Source of the DNA: Aeromicrobium marinum DSM 15272
GTDB lineage: Bacteria > Actinomycetota > Actinomycetes > Propionibacteriales > Nocardioidaceae
Direction of reading: 5' to 3'
NCBI RefSeq assembly: GCF_000160775.2
Contig: NZ_CM001024.1
Coordinates: 1,675,712-1,739,711, forward strand
DNA length: 64,000 nucleotides
The translations under genes and the position numbers were made by a program. The notes beneath the pieces are model-generated. The model did not search any database, had not been told where the DNA came from, and saw nothing but the letters and a program-made list of their open reading frames with translations. Positions 62,307-64,000 of this stretch are shown here, piece after piece. Each line of letters opens with the position of its first letter. Positions within the stretch are counted from its first letter, which is position 1.

Positions 62307-63464
62307 CTAGGAGACCTCGGTCTCGAAGCTGATGCCCGCCGCCTGCAGACGTTCGATGAGCGGGACACCCATCGCGACCGCCGTGGTGACCTGACCGGAA
62401 ACCGCGGGCAGGTCGTCGAACGCCAGGCACAGCGCCGACTCCGCCAACATGCGGGACGTCTCGGTGTAGCCCGGGTCGCCGCCCTTGACGAGGGTTCGGG
62501 CGGTGCGTCCGCCGCCCTCGCCGATCACGGTCAGCCGGAACCAGGACTTCTCACGGGTCGCCTCGCTGGGACCGTCGCCCGGATCCTTGGCCTTGAGCAT
62601 CAACGCCCGCAGCGGACGGACCTGTGCGGCCAGCGTCGCCACCCCCAGACCCAGACCACCTGCGACCGTCATCCGCAGGGTCTTGAGGTGGGCGTAGTGC
62701 TCGTACCGGAAGTCGGGGCCGTACCGCTCCAACGCGCGGGCGGACCGCAGCACGACCAAGGGGTCGAGGGTCGGCAGGGGAATGCCCCAGCCCTCGACGC
62801 CGTCGGCCCTCCCGGCCCGACCGCCGCCCTTGACGACCCGGCCGGCGGGCCGCTCCTCGGCGGACCGGCGCTCGCCGGCGACGCGTGCGGACTGTCGCAG
62901 CGAGGACATCTGGTTGATGGCCGAGTGGTAGGTGCCCCCGGAGAACTCCGCGGCGGCCCGGATGTACCCCCGGACCCTCAGCGGGACGCCTTCGGGCAGC
63001 GCCAGCACGGTCGCGAGGACACCGAGATCGTAGGGGATGGAGTCGAAGCCGCAGGCGTGCACGATGCGGGCTCCGCTGGCCTCGGCCGTGGCGTGGTACC
63101 TGAGCCACATCTCGTCGACGAACTGCGGCTCTCCGGTGAGGTCGACGTAGGCGATGCCGGCCTCGGCGGCCGCCCTGACGACGCCCTCGCCGTACTTCAG
63201 GTACGGCCCGACCGTCGTGACGACCACCCGGGTGCGGGCGGCCATGGCCGCGAGGGACTCGTCGTCACCGGTGTCGGCCTCGACGATCTCGGGACGGACA
63301 CCGCCGGCCGCGTCGATGCGGCGCGCGACCTCCTCGAGCTTGCTCCGGCTGCGGCCCGCGATGGCCCAGGTGGCGCCTTCGGGCAGGTGCTTCGCGAGGT
63401 AGTCGGCCGTCAGTCCGCCGGTGAACCCGGTGGCACCGAGCAGGGTGATGTCGGTGTGCGCCAC
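62307..63464 (-). CDS. Saccharopine dehydrogenase-like / trans-acting enoyl reductase family protein
   Basis: 385 aa with N-terminal Rossmann motif GATGFTGGLTADYL (residues 10-23), VVVTTVGPYLKYGEGVV and HACGFDSIPYDLGV. The overall pattern is that of the Rv2449c/Rv2953 group, in which Rv2953 is the trans-acting enoyl reductase for phenolic lipids; substrate here is unknown. In M. tuberculosis the homologue lies next to valS (from memory), consistent with this position between valS and clpX. Its 5' end is 4 bp from the clpX stop. Confidence 0.9.
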   Translation of the reverse strand: MAHTDITLLGATGFTGGLTADYLAKHLPEGATWAIAGRSRSKLEEVARRIDAAGGVRPEIVEADTGDDESLAAMAARTRVVVTTVGPYLKYGEGVVRAAAEAGIAYVDLTGEPQFVDEMWLRYHATAEASGARIVHACGFDSIPYDLGVLATVLALPEGVPLRVRGYIRAAAEFSGGTYHSAINQMSSLRQSARVAGERRSAEERPAGRVVKGGGRAGRADGVEGWGIPLPTLDPLVVLRSARALERYGPDFRYEHYAHLKTLRMTVAGGLGLGVATLAAQVRPLRALMLKAKDPGDGPSEATREKSWFRLTVIGEGGGRTARTLVKGGDPGYTETSRMLAESALCLAFDDLPAVSGQVTTAVAMGVPLIERLQAAGISFETEVS

Positions 63465-63468
63465 GGGA

Positions 63469-64000
<532 letters not shown>

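Overview
This is a very GC-rich chromosomal segment of an actinobacterium. GTG and TTG starts are frequent, many neighbouring genes overlap by 4 bp (ATGA or GTGA), and the core gene order (phoH, dnaJ-hrcA, hemW, lepA, rpsT, holA, comEC-comEA, degV, rsfS-nadD, proA-proB-obg-rpmA-rplU, rne, radical SAM pair, ndk, DUF4233, folC, valS, clpX) follows, as I remember it, the Mycobacterium tuberculosis region from about Rv2367c to Rv2457c. Gene content fits Nocardioidaceae (Nocardioides/Aeromicrobium-like); that family assignment is inference. Both ends cut a gene: phoH on the left, clpX on the right.

Layout. 1-6.1 kb: stress and RNA functions (PhoH, HIT, DnaJ and HrcA under a CIRCE element), an MBL-like remnant, DUF3097 and HemW. 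6.1-16.3 kb: acyl-CoA synthetase, MOSC protein, LepA, S20, then HolA/ComEC/ComEA and DegV. 16.4-19.3 kb: LeuS. 19.3-27 kb: surface-polysaccharide functions (UDP-galactopyranose mutase, a Wzm/Wzt exporter, two GT2 glycosyltransferases) around a Ktr-type potassium uptake pair, plus IspD. 27-30.2 kb: M13 peptidase and an MFS transporter. 30.2-35.3 kb: the most unusual block, two copies of a DUF5819 + HTTM (vitamin-K-carboxylase-like) gene pair flanking an LPXTG wall-anchored protein. 35.3-36.1 kb: a non-coding mosaic of repeats and a tRNA-Ala. 36.2-51.5 kb: NAD, proline, ribosome, RNase E, radical SAM and folate genes, almost all on the minus strand. 51.5-55.8 kb: an inserted serine hydrolase/TetR/MMPL group. 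56-58.5 kb: an archaeal-like (type 2) ValS on the plus strand. 58.8-62.3 kb: PTS enzyme I divergent from a DeoR regulator and 1-phosphofructokinase. 62.3-64 kb: enoyl-reductase-like protein and ClpX.

The strongest unexplained signal is non-coding. Several gene ends carry long perfect hairpins. Two of them (4802-4888 and 22236-22341), 17 kb apart, are the same family: each closes a pair of convergent genes, contains both stop codons in its symmetric arms, and shares the core GCTCCCGAATCAACCG. Other hairpin repeats (16.4, 35.5 and 58.6 kb) share the loop core GAGGAACGAG. One of these repeats lies in an array that also carries duplicated copies of the valS 3' end.
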